This document shows, piece after piece, positions 25,315-32,979 of a stretch of DNA of 64,000 bases (within the stretch, counting starts at the first letter, position 1; each line of letters begins with the position of its first letter). The stretch comes from Mycobacterium sp. 3519A. GTDB taxonomy: Bacteria; Actinomycetota; Actinomycetes; Mycobacteriales; Mycobacteriaceae. The notes below the pieces were generated by a model. It did no database searches. It was not told the DNA's origin and saw only the letters and a list, made by a program, of their open reading frames with translations. The stretch is taken from the NCBI RefSeq assembly GCF_900240945.1, contig NZ_OESG01000014.1, positions 616,923-680,922 on the forward strand, given 5' to 3'. Made by a program: the position numbers and the translations under genes.

Positions 25315-25526
25315 CGGTTGACTCCCACGACGAAAGCGCGACTGTCGCGGCGCAGCGGCAGAACCTGTCGCACGCCTCCTCCTTGCCCCATCCTGGTGTC
25401 TGTGACCGCCGTCTCCCTACTCGCGGGTAGTAAGACGGACCACAGGACTGTACCCGATGCTGTACCCACAGTGCACCGCATCGGCGTGATTGTGCCCGTA
25501 ACCGTTAGCAAACCCTCCCCCGTCCG
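25315..25526 (-). other. 212-bp fadD5-yrbE1A spacer with a possible short leader frame
   Basis: This is the only sizeable gap in the mce1 operon. A minus-strand frame runs from a TTG at 25511 (or an in-frame ATG at 25478) to a TGA at 25311-25313 that overlaps the yrbE1A GTG. A purine-rich GGGGGAGGG abuts the TTG but is too close to be an ideal ribosome binding site. The predicted 66-residue product has no recognisable features. The spacer may carry a second promoter or a translated leader; neither is proved from sequence. Confidence 0.35.
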
Positions 25527-27164
25527 TTAAATCTCTTGCGCCGCAGCAGAAACCGTTGGCGGAGTGGAACTTTCGCCAGCGTCAATCGTCGGCTGTGCCC
25601 CGAAACGCGCTCGCAGTTCTGTTTTCAGGACTTTGCCAGCCGGGTTGCGCGGCAGGGCGTCGACGATCTCGAGCGCCTTCGGGTGTTTGTAGCGGGCCAG
25701 TCGTTCGGTGAGGAATTGATCGAGATCAGCGAGGTCGAGATCGGTGTTGACGGCCGCCACGGCCACGGGCACCTCACCCCACTTCGGATCCGGGCGTCCG
25801 ATCACCGCCACCTCGACGATGCCGGGGTGGGCGGCGAGGGCGTTTTCGACTTCGGCGCAGTAGATGTTCTCGCCGCCGGAGATGATCATGTCCTTCTTGC
25901 GGTCGACGACCCAGATGTAGCCCTCCTCGTCCTGGCGGACCAGGTCGCCGGAGTGGAACCACCCGCCCGCGAATGCCTCTGCGGTGGCCTTCGGGTTGTT
26001 CCAGTACCCGGCCATCAACGTCGGGGCGCGGTAGACGATCTCACCGACCTGACCCACTTCAACGTCGTTCATGTTCTCGTCGACGACGCGCGCCGCGACC
26101 GTCGGAATGACCTTCCCGACCGAGCCGAGTTTACGAATTGCATCCTGCGCCAACAACATACAAGTCACCGGCGACATCTCGGTCTGCCCGAACGCAGCGT
26201 AGATCTGGGTGCCTGGGAAAGTTTCGGCCATCTCGCGCAGCAGTGTGTCAGACGCCGGGGCGGCGCCCCACGACAGCACCCGCAGCGCCAGCTTGCGTGG
26301 GTTGGCGCGCTGTTCGGCGACCACGGCCTGCCACTGCGCAGGCACCAGGAACATGGTGGTGACCCGTTCGGCCTCCAGCACGTCGAGCAGGTGCGCCGGG
26401 TCGAACGCGCCCAGCGGGTAGATCACTGTCGGCAGGCCCAACTGCAGCGGGGTGATGGTGTTTCCGATGCCCGCGATGTGGAACAGCGGCACCCCGATGA
26501 AGCCGACGTCGTTGTTGACGTCGGCGGCGATGGTGAACAGGTTGGTCATGGCCTGACCCGAGATGTTCGTGTGGGTCAGCACCGCGCCCTTGGGCCGTCC
26601 GGTGGTGCCGGAGGTGTACATGATCAGCGCGGGCGAGTCGTTGGGGATGTCGGGAAAATCGGGGGCCGCCCGCGCATCGCCTGGTTCGGCGAGTAGGTCG
26701 TCGTAGGAGAGGACCTGCTCGTCGGTGCCCGCGCCCGCGACGATGACCGTCTGCAGCGTCGGGTCCAGACCGCGCACCGCGGTGGCGACGTTGGCCAGCA
26801 CGGCCTCGGTGATCACGATCTTGGCCTGGCAGTCGCCGACCAGAAACGCGATCTCGGGAGGCGTCATCCGGAAGTTGACCGGGACGGCGATGGCGCCCAA
26901 CTTGTTGACCGCCAGGAACGACTCGATGAACTCGGTGCGGTTGAGCATCAGGATCAGCACGCGGTCACCGAAAACAACGCCGCGTCTGCTCAGCGCGCCT
27001 GCCAGCGCGGTGACCCGCCGGTCCAGCTCACCCCACGTCGTCGTGTGTCCGAGGAACCGCAGCGCCGTGGCGTCTGGCTGCATGAGCGCATGCCGTGCGA
27101 GCTGATTGGTCCAATTCTGCCTACGCGCCAGATACGGCTGATCGGTGAGCGACGGTTCGGTCAA
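25527..27164 (-). CDS. fadD5: FadD5, fatty acyl-CoA synthetase of the mce1 operon
   Basis: 545 residues from a TTG start; there is no in-frame ATG nearby. It is a class I adenylate-forming enzyme. The P-loop-like YTSGTTGRPKGAVLTH, YAAFGQTEMSPVT, the hinge region FHSGDLVRQDEEGYIWVVDRKKDMIISGGENIYCAEVEN and the catalytic Lys in PRNPAGKVLK are all present. It activates fatty acids with ATP and CoA, and in mycobacteria it is linked to re-use of lipids brought in by Mce1. It is the first gene of the mce1 operon and divergent from mce1R. The sequence matches my memory of Rv0166 over most of its length. Confidence 0.93.
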   Translation of the reverse strand: MTEPSLTDQPYLARRQNWTNQLARHALMQPDATALRFLGHTTTWGELDRRVTALAGALSRRGVVFGDRVLILMLNRTEFIESFLAVNKLGAIAVPVNFRMTPPEIAFLVGDCQAKIVITEAVLANVATAVRGLDPTLQTVIVAGAGTDEQVLSYDDLLAEPGDARAAPDFPDIPNDSPALIMYTSGTTGRPKGAVLTHTNISGQAMTNLFTIAADVNNDVGFIGVPLFHIAGIGNTITPLQLGLPTVIYPLGAFDPAHLLDVLEAERVTTMFLVPAQWQAVVAEQRANPRKLALRVLSWGAAPASDTLLREMAETFPGTQIYAAFGQTEMSPVTCMLLAQDAIRKLGSVGKVIPTVAARVVDENMNDVEVGQVGEIVYRAPTLMAGYWNNPKATAEAFAGGWFHSGDLVRQDEEGYIWVVDRKKDMIISGGENIYCAEVENALAAHPGIVEVAVIGRPDPKWGEVPVAVAAVNTDLDLADLDQFLTERLARYKHPKALEIVDALPRNPAGKVLKTELRARFGAQPTIDAGESSTPPTVSAAAQEI

Positions 27165-27289
27165 CGGGACGGTGCTCCATCCGGTGGGTTGCGCGACGTT
27201 GATATTTGATCAAACATGGTGTTGCCCCGGTCACACTATGACCTCGGCGGCTCGGGGACAACCCCCTGCCCGACAGACCGGAGACGGAC
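27165..27289. promoter_or_regulatory. fadD5/mce1R divergent control region with a palindrome (27205-27214)
   Basis: This 125-bp region separates the divergent mce1R and fadD5 genes. It holds the perfect 10-bp palindrome TTTGATCAAA at 27205-27214, in an AT-rich patch 40 bp upstream of the fadD5 start and 75 bp before mce1R. Mce1R is a FadR-type GntR repressor, so this is the best candidate operator. No clear -10/-35 pair could be assigned. Confidence 0.5.
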
Positions 27290-27982
27290 ATGAACGCACC
27301 GGCCAGGCCGCGCTCACAGCGGCGCCGGGCGGTCCGGCGCGAGCAACTCTCCGACGAGGTCGCGGCCCGGTTGCGCACCGACATCATGACCGGCACGCTG
27401 CGGCCCGGCACCTACATCCGGCTCGACGAGACGGCCGCCGCGCTCGGGGTGAGCATCACGCCGGTGCGCGAGGCGCTGCGCACGCTGCGGGGCGAGGGCA
27501 TGGTCCAGTTGGAGCCACATCGCGGGCACGTGGTGGTGCCGCTGACGCGCGGCGACATCGACGACATCTTCTGGCTGCAGGCCACCATCGCCAAGGAGTT
27601 GGCGGCCACGGCAGCCGAGCGGATCACCGACGCGGAGATCGACGAACTCGAACACCTCAACGACAGCCTTGCCGCGGCCGTCGAGCGCGGCGACCCCGAA
27701 GAGGTGGCCGCCGCGGAGTTCACCTTCCACCGGGCGTTCAACCGGACGACGGGCCGCATCAAGCTGGCGTGGTTCCTGCTGCATGTCGCGCGGTATCTGC
27801 CGGGGCAGATCTACGCGAGCGACGCCGAATGGGGCGCGGCGGCGGTATCAGGTCACCGCGAACTGATCGCCGCGTTGCGGCGTCGCGATGTCGATACCGT
27901 CGTGCGGCTGACCAGCGGCGAGTTCAGCGACGCCGCACAGCGGTTGGTGGCCCGACTCGACGAGATCGGGTTGTGGAGCTGA
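27290..27982 (+). CDS. mce1R: Mce1R, FadR-subfamily GntR repressor of mce1
   Basis: 230 residues. The N-terminal GntR winged helix is at about 20-90 (LSDEVAARLRTDIMTGTLRPGTYI, LGVSITPVREALRTLRGEGMVQLEPHRGHVVV). An all-helical FCD ligand domain follows (about 95-225), with acidic and His positions that bind metal or ligand in this family (DIFWLQATI, EFTFHRAFN, GHRELIAAL). It is the orthologue of Rv0165c, which represses the mce1 operon in M. tuberculosis, where fatty acids are thought to relieve repression. It is divergent from fadD5 and convergent with the Rv0164-like gene. Confidence 0.92.
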   Translation: MNAPARPRSQRRRAVRREQLSDEVAARLRTDIMTGTLRPGTYIRLDETAAALGVSITPVREALRTLRGEGMVQLEPHRGHVVVPLTRGDIDDIFWLQATIAKELAATAAERITDAEIDELEHLNDSLAAAVERGDPEEVAAAEFTFHRAFNRTTGRIKLAWFLLHVARYLPGQIYASDAEWGAAAVSGHRELIAALRRRDVDTVVRLTSGEFSDAAQRLVARLDEIGLWS

Positions 27983-27985
27983 CGG

Positions 27986-28429
27986 CTACGAGCTCGCGGA
28001 CAGCTGCTCTGCGCGGTTCTTGAGGTTGTCCGCCAGGTACTCCAGGGTGTCGCCGATCGCCTTCTTGACCATCGGCTTGGGGATCGGCAGCGTCGTCTCG
28101 ACGTCGAGGTCGACGGTCAACAGGGAGGTCGGGCCCATCGGCACCACCGAGAACCGCTGCTCCTGCTTGGTGAAGAACTCACCCTGCTGCAGCACGGTGT
28201 AGATCTGGTTCTCGGCGGGGTAGTACACCGCAGTGATGAAGGTGCCCGACTGGCCCTGCACCACAACGTCCAGCCGCAGCTGGCTGGGCCGGCCGTCGTC
28301 GTAGCGGGCCAGCACCCAGCAGCCCTTGATCTCGGAGTTCCACTCCGGATACGTCTCGAAATCCGCGACGATCGCCATGATGGCTTCGGCGGGGGCGCTG
28401 ACCTCAACTGTCTTGCTTACGAGCGGCAT
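27986..28429 (-). CDS. TB18.5: SRPBCC family protein, TB18.5-like (Rv0164 orthologue)
   Basis: 147 residues from the ATG at 28429; an upstream extension of the frame to 28513 is Arg-rich noise. It is a START/Bet v1-like (SRPBCC, polyketide cyclase-type) fold: VSKTVEVSAPAEAIMAIVADFETYPEWNSEIKG at the N-terminus, a beta-rich middle, and a long C-terminal helix (LEYLADNLKNRAEQLSAS). Such proteins bind hydrophobic ligands; no enzyme activity is known for this one. It matches remembered Rv0164. It sits next to mce1R as in M. tuberculosis and overlaps the thioesterase gene by 26 bp. Confidence 0.88.
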   Translation of the reverse strand: MPLVSKTVEVSAPAEAIMAIVADFETYPEWNSEIKGCWVLARYDDGRPSQLRLDVVVQGQSGTFITAVYYPAENQIYTVLQQGEFFTKQEQRFSVVPMGPTSLLTVDLDVETTLPIPKPMVKKAIGDTLEYLADNLKNRAEQLSASS

Positions 28430-28871
28430 CCGGCGAGCATATCGACTCCAGCAGAGACCGAATCGACCCCGGGATCGGCACCGGCCGCCTGGCCTCCCGG
28501 TCGACGTACACATGCACCCAATGACCGACGGCCGCGACGGGGCCAGCGTCCTGGAAGATCGCCAGCCGGTACGTGACGCTGCTGTTGCCCAGCCGGGTCA
28601 CCGACAGTCCGACGACCAGCGGATCGGGAAACTTCAGCTCCGAGAAGTACTTACAACCCGACTCGGCGACCACCCCGAGCCATGGCACGGTCAGCGGGTC
28701 GATCCCGCAGTTGGTGTTGATGTACGCATTGATCGCGGTGTCGAACAGTTCGTAATACACCGCATTGTTGAGGTGACCGAACATGTCGTTGTCAGTCCAC
28801 CGCGTCAGCACCGGCCAGTGCACCGGGAAGTCGCGGCTGGTGAGCGATTGCTCGGTGGGCACGGCTACCAC
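28404..28871 (-). CDS. Acyl-CoA thioesterase, hot-dog fold (Rv0163 orthologue)
   Basis: 155 residues from a GTG at 28871 (another GTG three codons on is possible). It is a 4-hydroxybenzoyl-CoA thioesterase-like hot-dog protein: the FPVHWPVLTRWTDNDMFGHLNNAVYYELFDTA signature has the catalytic Asp/Asn region, followed by LRxG-type beta strands and VHVYVDREARRPVPIPGSIR. It probably hydrolyses acyl-CoA thioesters; the chain length is unknown. It overlaps the alcohol dehydrogenase gene by 7 bp and the TB18.5-like gene by 26 bp, forming a three-gene operon. Confidence 0.87.
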   Translation of the reverse strand: MVAVPTEQSLTSRDFPVHWPVLTRWTDNDMFGHLNNAVYYELFDTAINAYINTNCGIDPLTVPWLGVVAESGCKYFSELKFPDPLVVGLSVTRLGNSSVTYRLAIFQDAGPVAAVGHWVHVYVDREARRPVPIPGSIRSLLESICSPDAARKQDS

Positions 28872-30154
28872 AATTCCATCGAGCGGGTGAACACCTCGGC
28901 GATGTCGTCCGCGGTCACCGGTTTGGGACTGGTGGCGAGCAGTCGCTGCTGTTTCATCGTGCCGTCGACGAGATCCGGAATGTCACTGTCGGTGTAACCG
29001 ACGGCGCCCACACCGTTGGGGATGTCGATGTCACGCATCAGGTCGATCAGCGCCGCGGGCAACTGCTCGGCTGCGTCGGCGGTGGCCTCGGCGTCGGGTG
29101 CGAGCAGCTGGGCGGCGCGAAGGTGCCGGTGAGGCGCCGCGTCGAACGTGAATCGGAAGGCTGCGGACGCGGTGAGCGCAACCGACATGCCGTGGGGCAC
29201 CATCGGCTCATCACTGGGGTAGTCCCTGGGGTGAAAATCCTTGACACGGCCAGCGATCGGATAGCCGTTGGCGTGCGGGATGTGCACGCCCGCATTGCCG
29301 AATCCGAGTCCGGCGAAGGTAGCGGCCAACGCCATGTTCGTGCGCGCCGTCATATCGTCACCGTTGCGCACCGCGGTCCGGAACGACGTCGCCAACAGGG
29401 ACAGGGCCTTTTCCGACCACATGTCAGCGATCGGATTGGACCCGCAGTAGGGCACCCGTTGTTCGGGGCGCTTGTGCTCATAGGTCGTGTACCAACGCGC
29501 GGTGTAGCTCTCCAGCGCGTGGCACAGGATGTCCATCCCCGCCGCGGCGGTCACGCCTGCCGGCTGTGACACCGTCAGTGTCGGGTCGATGACGGCCAGC
29601 GTCGGCCGCAGCAACGGATGACTAATACCGGTCTTCACCTGCAACGACAACACATCGAGGACACACACCGTGGTGCTCTCCGCACCGGTTCCGGTGGTGG
29701 TCGGCACCGCGACAAGCGGCAGCAGTTCGTTGACCGGACTCGCTCCCTTACCTACCGGCACGTTGACGTAGTCCATCAACTCGCCCGGATTGGTCAGCAT
29801 CAGGTTGATCGCCTTGCTGGTGTCGATGCTCGACCCGCCACCGACGGCGACGAACGCATCCCAGGGTCCGCCGTCGCGGGCATAGTCGATTGCCGCCTGC
29901 ATGCTGGCGTCGGTGGGTTCGACGTGCACGCCGTCGAAAACGTGCGCCTCCACCCCGAACTGGGCCGTCTGATCGGCGATGCGCTGTGGGATGCCGGTTG
30001 CTGCGACACCCCGGTCGGTCACCAGCAGCACCCGACGTGCCCGCAACTGATTCAGATCGAAACCGATCTCGTCGGCGGCACCGGGACCGAACTTCAGTTG
30101 CGGTGCCCCATAGGTGAATATCGCTTCGGGGTTGGCGGGAAGATTCGTGGCCAT
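28865..30154 (-). CDS. Iron-containing alcohol dehydrogenase (ADHFE1/hydroxyacid-oxoacid transhydrogenase type)
   Basis: 429 residues. It is a group III, iron-dependent dehydrogenase. The nucleotide-binding VAVGGGSSIDTSKAI (about 102-116), the PTTTGTGAESTTV motif, and metal ligands in MDILCHALESYTA and VHIPHANGYPIAG are present. The length and the motifs in the 230-330 region fit hydroxyacid-oxoacid transhydrogenases such as human ADHFE1, which interconvert 4-hydroxybutyrate and 2-oxoglutarate with succinic semialdehyde and 2-hydroxyglutarate. The exact substrate is inferred. It is the first gene of an operon with the thioesterase and TB18.5-like genes. In M. tuberculosis the corresponding slot holds a zinc enzyme (adhE1). 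Confidence 0.82.
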   Translation of the reverse strand: MATNLPANPEAIFTYGAPQLKFGPGAADEIGFDLNQLRARRVLLVTDRGVAATGIPQRIADQTAQFGVEAHVFDGVHVEPTDASMQAAIDYARDGGPWDAFVAVGGGSSIDTSKAINLMLTNPGELMDYVNVPVGKGASPVNELLPLVAVPTTTGTGAESTTVCVLDVLSLQVKTGISHPLLRPTLAVIDPTLTVSQPAGVTAAAGMDILCHALESYTARWYTTYEHKRPEQRVPYCGSNPIADMWSEKALSLLATSFRTAVRNGDDMTARTNMALAATFAGLGFGNAGVHIPHANGYPIAGRVKDFHPRDYPSDEPMVPHGMSVALTASAAFRFTFDAAPHRHLRAAQLLAPDAEATADAAEQLPAALIDLMRDIDIPNGVGAVGYTDSDIPDLVDGTMKQQRLLATSPKPVTADDIAEVFTRSMELW

Positions 30155-30229
30155 CTGGAGCTCCTCAGGGCGGAATTACCCGGACCTCCGTTGATATCAC
30201 GGATGGACCAACTCGCCGACGGGCACGCG

Positions 30230-31084
30230 TCAGTTTTGACTAGTCACCGCACCCGACGTCGCGATGCCGTTGCGGCGGAACGACGACACGATCAGCGCCC
30301 GTAGTTGGCGTCCGACCTCGAACTGCTTACCCGGCAGAGTGCGTGCGACCATGCGCAGATTCACGGTGTCCACCTCGATGCTCTCGACGCCCATCAGAGA
30401 CGGTTCGTCGAGCAGCAGATCGGGCAGGCCGCGGTTCTGCATGGCGGCCTTCGCCACGTCACCGAGTACCTCGTTCACCTTGTTCAGGTCGGTCGACGTC
30501 GACACCGGAACGTCGACCACCGCGCGGGCCCAGTCCTTCGACATGTTGAGCGACTTGACGATCTGACCGTTGGGCACCGTGTACATCTCGCCGTCGCTGG
30601 TGCGCAGCTTGGTCACGCGCAGTGTGACGTCCTCCACCGTGCCGACAGCGGTGCCGCCCGCGGTGACGCTCAGTTCGACGAGGTCCCCGAAACCATACTG
30701 CTTCTCGGTGATCAGGAAGAACCCGCTGAGCAGGTCCTGCACGATGCGCTGCGCGCCGAAACCGAGCGCGGCACCGAGGACGGCCGCGGGCGCCACCAGC
30801 GAACCCAGCGGCAGCCCAAGCTGATTGGCGATATCGACGGCCACCACCACGTAGAGCAGGGCGATCGCCACCGACGAGATCACCGATGCGACGGCCTGAC
30901 CATGTTTGACAGTTTCCGAGCGCACCGTGAGGTCGCGTTCGTCACCCTTGGTCAGCCGCTTGCTGATCCGTGCGGCGATCCACCGGATCACCCGCGTGAC
31001 GACGATCGCGAACAGCACGACCAGAACGATGTGCAGGCCCTTGGTCAAGAGCCAATGGCTGATGTCTTGAAGTGTCGTAGGCAT
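30230..31084 (-). CDS. MscS-family mechanosensitive ion channel
   Basis: 284 residues. The N-terminal membrane part has about three helices (17-40, 68-90, 96-125), with the pore-lining helix rich in Gly/Ala (LGSLVAPAAVLGAALGFGAQRIVQDLLSGFFLI). A beta domain (FGDLVELSVTAGGTAVGTVEDVTLRVTKLRTSDGEMYTVPNGQIV) and a cytoplasmic alpha/beta domain follow. This is the standard MscS layout. The channel opens under membrane tension to release solutes during osmotic downshock. The gene is divergent from the sugar-acid dehydratase and shares the intergenic region that carries a GntR-type palindrome. Confidence 0.9.
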   Translation of the reverse strand: MPTTLQDISHWLLTKGLHIVLVVLFAIVVTRVIRWIAARISKRLTKGDERDLTVRSETVKHGQAVASVISSVAIALLYVVVAVDIANQLGLPLGSLVAPAAVLGAALGFGAQRIVQDLLSGFFLITEKQYGFGDLVELSVTAGGTAVGTVEDVTLRVTKLRTSDGEMYTVPNGQIVKSLNMSKDWARAVVDVPVSTSTDLNKVNEVLGDVAKAAMQNRGLPDLLLDEPSLMGVESIEVDTVNLRMVARTLPGKQFEVGRQLRALIVSSFRRNGIATSGAVTSQN

Positions 31085-31140
31085 ACGGGCGGACGGCTTC
31101 CCGCTTCCCCGGGGGCCTCAAACACTCGACATCCCACTTG

Positions 31141-31165
31141 TATGATGAGTTGTCAACTCGTCATA
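31141..31165. promoter_or_regulatory. Probable GntR operator upstream of the sugar-acid dehydratase
   Basis: A 25-bp imperfect palindrome: arms TATGATGAGTTG (31141-31152) and CAACTCGTCATA (31154-31165) around a single T, matching at 11 of 12 pairs. It ends 15 bp before the ATG at 31181 and just before the CAGGAG ribosome site. A TATGAT at 31141 could be the -10 box, so binding would block transcription. The likely ligand is the FadR-type GntR protein encoded two genes on. Confidence 0.75.
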
Positions 31166-31180
31166 CCACTCAGGAGTCTG

Positions 31181-32302
31181 ATGTCCGACCGCATCCGCCA
31201 CCTCACGCTTTCGCACGTCGTGCTGCCGCTGGAGAACCCAGTCAGCGATGCGAAGGTGCTGACCGGCCGCCAGAAGCCGCTGACCGAGACCGTGCTGTTG
31301 TTCGTCGAGGTCGTCACCGAAGAGGGCCACGAAGGTGTGGGCTTCTCCTATTCGAAGCGCGCAGGCGGCCGCGCCCAGTACGCCCACCTCGAGGAGATCG
31401 CGGACGTCGCGCTCGGCCACGACCCGTCCGACATCGACCGGATCTATCAGTCCCTGCTGTGGGCAGGCGCATCGGTCGGGCGGTCCGGCGTCGCCACCCA
31501 GGCGATCGCCGCGCTCGACGTCGCACTGTGGGACCTCAAGGCGCGCCGCGCCGGCCTCCCGTTGGCCAAATTGATTGGCGCGCACCGTGACTCGTGCCCC
31601 GTCTACAACACCTCCGGCGGCTTCCTGCAGGCCTCGGTTGCCGAGGTCAAGGAGAAGGCCACCGCGTCGCTGGCTTCCGGCATCGGTGGCATCAAAATCA
31701 AGGTCGGACAGCCGGATTGGAAGATCGACCTGCACCGGGTGTCGGTGCTGCGTGAGCATCTCGGCGAGACCCCGTTCATGGTCGACGCCAACCAACAGTG
31801 GGATCGGGCGAGGGCGCGGCGGATGTGCCGCGAACTCGAGGCGTTCAACCTGGTGTGGATCGAGGAGCCGCTGGACGCGTGGGATGCCGCAGGCCACGCC
31901 GACCTGTCCCGCACGTTCGACACCCCGATCGCGACGGGCGAGATGCTCACCTCGGTGGCTGAGCACATGGCGCTGCTCGACGCGGGTTATCGGGGCATCG
32001 TGCAGCCGGACGCGCCGCGGATCGGCGGTATCACACCGTTTTTGAAGTTCGCGACGCTGGCCGCGCACGCGGGTCTGGCGTTGGCGCCGCACTACGCGAT
32101 GGAGATCCACCTGCACCTGGCCGCGACGTATCCCACCGAGCCGTGGGTGGAGCACTTCGAATGGCTCAACCCACTCTTCAACGAGCGCATGGAGATTCGC
32201 GACGGCCGGATCTGGGTGCCGGACCGGCCGGGCCTCGGAATCACACTGAGTGACCAGATGCGGGCGCTCACGAAGGAACGCGCGGAGTTCGGCACGAGAT
32301 GA
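31181..32302 (+). CDS. Enolase-superfamily sugar-acid dehydratase (L-talarate/galactarate type)
   Basis: 373 residues from the ATG at 31181 with CAGGAG 5 nt upstream. It is a mandelate-racemase-group enolase. The catalytic K-x-K (Lys172, Lys174 in IKIKVG), metal ligands Asp202 (VDANQQW), Glu228 (WIEEPLD) and Glu254 (GEML), and the catalytic His304 (PHYAMEIH) are present. Their spacing is the same as in characterised L-talarate/galactarate dehydratases, giving a specific substrate hint. The reaction removes water from the hexarate to a 2-keto-3-deoxy acid. It is in an operon with its GntR regulator (ATGA overlap) and convergent with a TctABC transporter that may import the substrate. Confidence 0.87.
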   Translation: MSDRIRHLTLSHVVLPLENPVSDAKVLTGRQKPLTETVLLFVEVVTEEGHEGVGFSYSKRAGGRAQYAHLEEIADVALGHDPSDIDRIYQSLLWAGASVGRSGVATQAIAALDVALWDLKARRAGLPLAKLIGAHRDSCPVYNTSGGFLQASVAEVKEKATASLASGIGGIKIKVGQPDWKIDLHRVSVLREHLGETPFMVDANQQWDRARARRMCRELEAFNLVWIEEPLDAWDAAGHADLSRTFDTPIATGEMLTSVAEHMALLDAGYRGIVQPDAPRIGGITPFLKFATLAAHAGLALAPHYAMEIHLHLAATYPTEPWVEHFEWLNPLFNERMEIRDGRIWVPDRPGLGITLSDQMRALTKERAEFGTR

Positions 32303-32979
32303 CGACGTCACTGGCGCAGCGCGTGGTGGCCGGGCTGAAGGACAAGATCCTCGCCGGCGATCTGCCACCCGGCCACAAGCTGCCGTCGGAGGCCGAACTC
32401 ATCGGCGAGTACGGGGTGTCTCGCACGGTGGTCCGGGAAGCGGTGACGCGGCTGCGGGCCGAAGGGCTGGTCGAGACGTTCCACGGCCGTGGCTCGTTCG
32501 TGCTCGCGATGCCCGAGACGACGTCGTTCACCGTCGAGTCCGCGACCATCCGGACCCACCACGACGTCCTCGACATGATCGACTTCCGGCTCGGAATCGA
32601 ATGCGAGGCAGCCGCATTGGCGGCGTCGCGGGTGAACGCAGCGACCGCCAAGGAGGTCAAGGCGGCGCTCGATGCGTTCGTCGCCGCCGCACCGGAGGAT
32701 CAAGTGGAGGCCGACTTCGGCTTCCACCGGGCCGTGGCGGCCGCCAGCGGCAACCGCTTCTACCTCGGCCTGCTCGACTCACTCGGTCCGATGATGATCA
32801 TGCTTCCCCGCACCCGGCTCGGCGACGCCTACTCGCTGACCGACGCCGGCCACGTCGACCGGGTCCGGCGGGAGCACGACAGCGTCGCGTCCGCCATCGT
32901 CGCCGGCGATCCCGACGTCGCCAGGGCCGCGATGCGGGTCCACCTCGGCAACACCCGGCGTCGCCTCGACGCCCGCTGA
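32299..32979 (+). CDS. GntR-family (FadR subfamily) regulator of the dehydratase operon
   Basis: 226 residues. The N-terminal winged helix (LAQRVVAGLKDKILAGDLPPGHKLPSEAELIGEYGVSRTVVREAVTRLRAEGLVETFHGRGSFV) is followed by an FCD domain (about 85-220) with the ligand/metal residues of the family (DFRLGIECEAAAL, DFGFHRAVAAAS, EHDSVASAI). It starts within the stop of the dehydratase gene (ATGA), so it probably represses its own operon through the palindrome at 31141 and responds to a sugar acid. Its 3' end overlaps the convergent tctA frame by 201 bp. Confidence 0.88.
   Translation: MTTSLAQRVVAGLKDKILAGDLPPGHKLPSEAELIGEYGVSRTVVREAVTRLRAEGLVETFHGRGSFVLAMPETTSFTVESATIRTHHDVLDMIDFRLGIECEAAALAASRVNAATAKEVKAALDAFVAAAPEDQVEADFGFHRAVAAASGNRFYLGLLDSLGPMMIMLPRTRLGDAYSLTDAGHVDRVRREHDSVASAIVAGDPDVARAAMRVHLGNTRRRLDAR

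Noticed and set aside
30305..31180. Upstream extension of the sugar-acid dehydratase frame (to 665 codons)
   Set aside because: The first 292 codons are antisense to the MscS gene. The ATG at 31181 has a good ribosome site and gives the normal family length.
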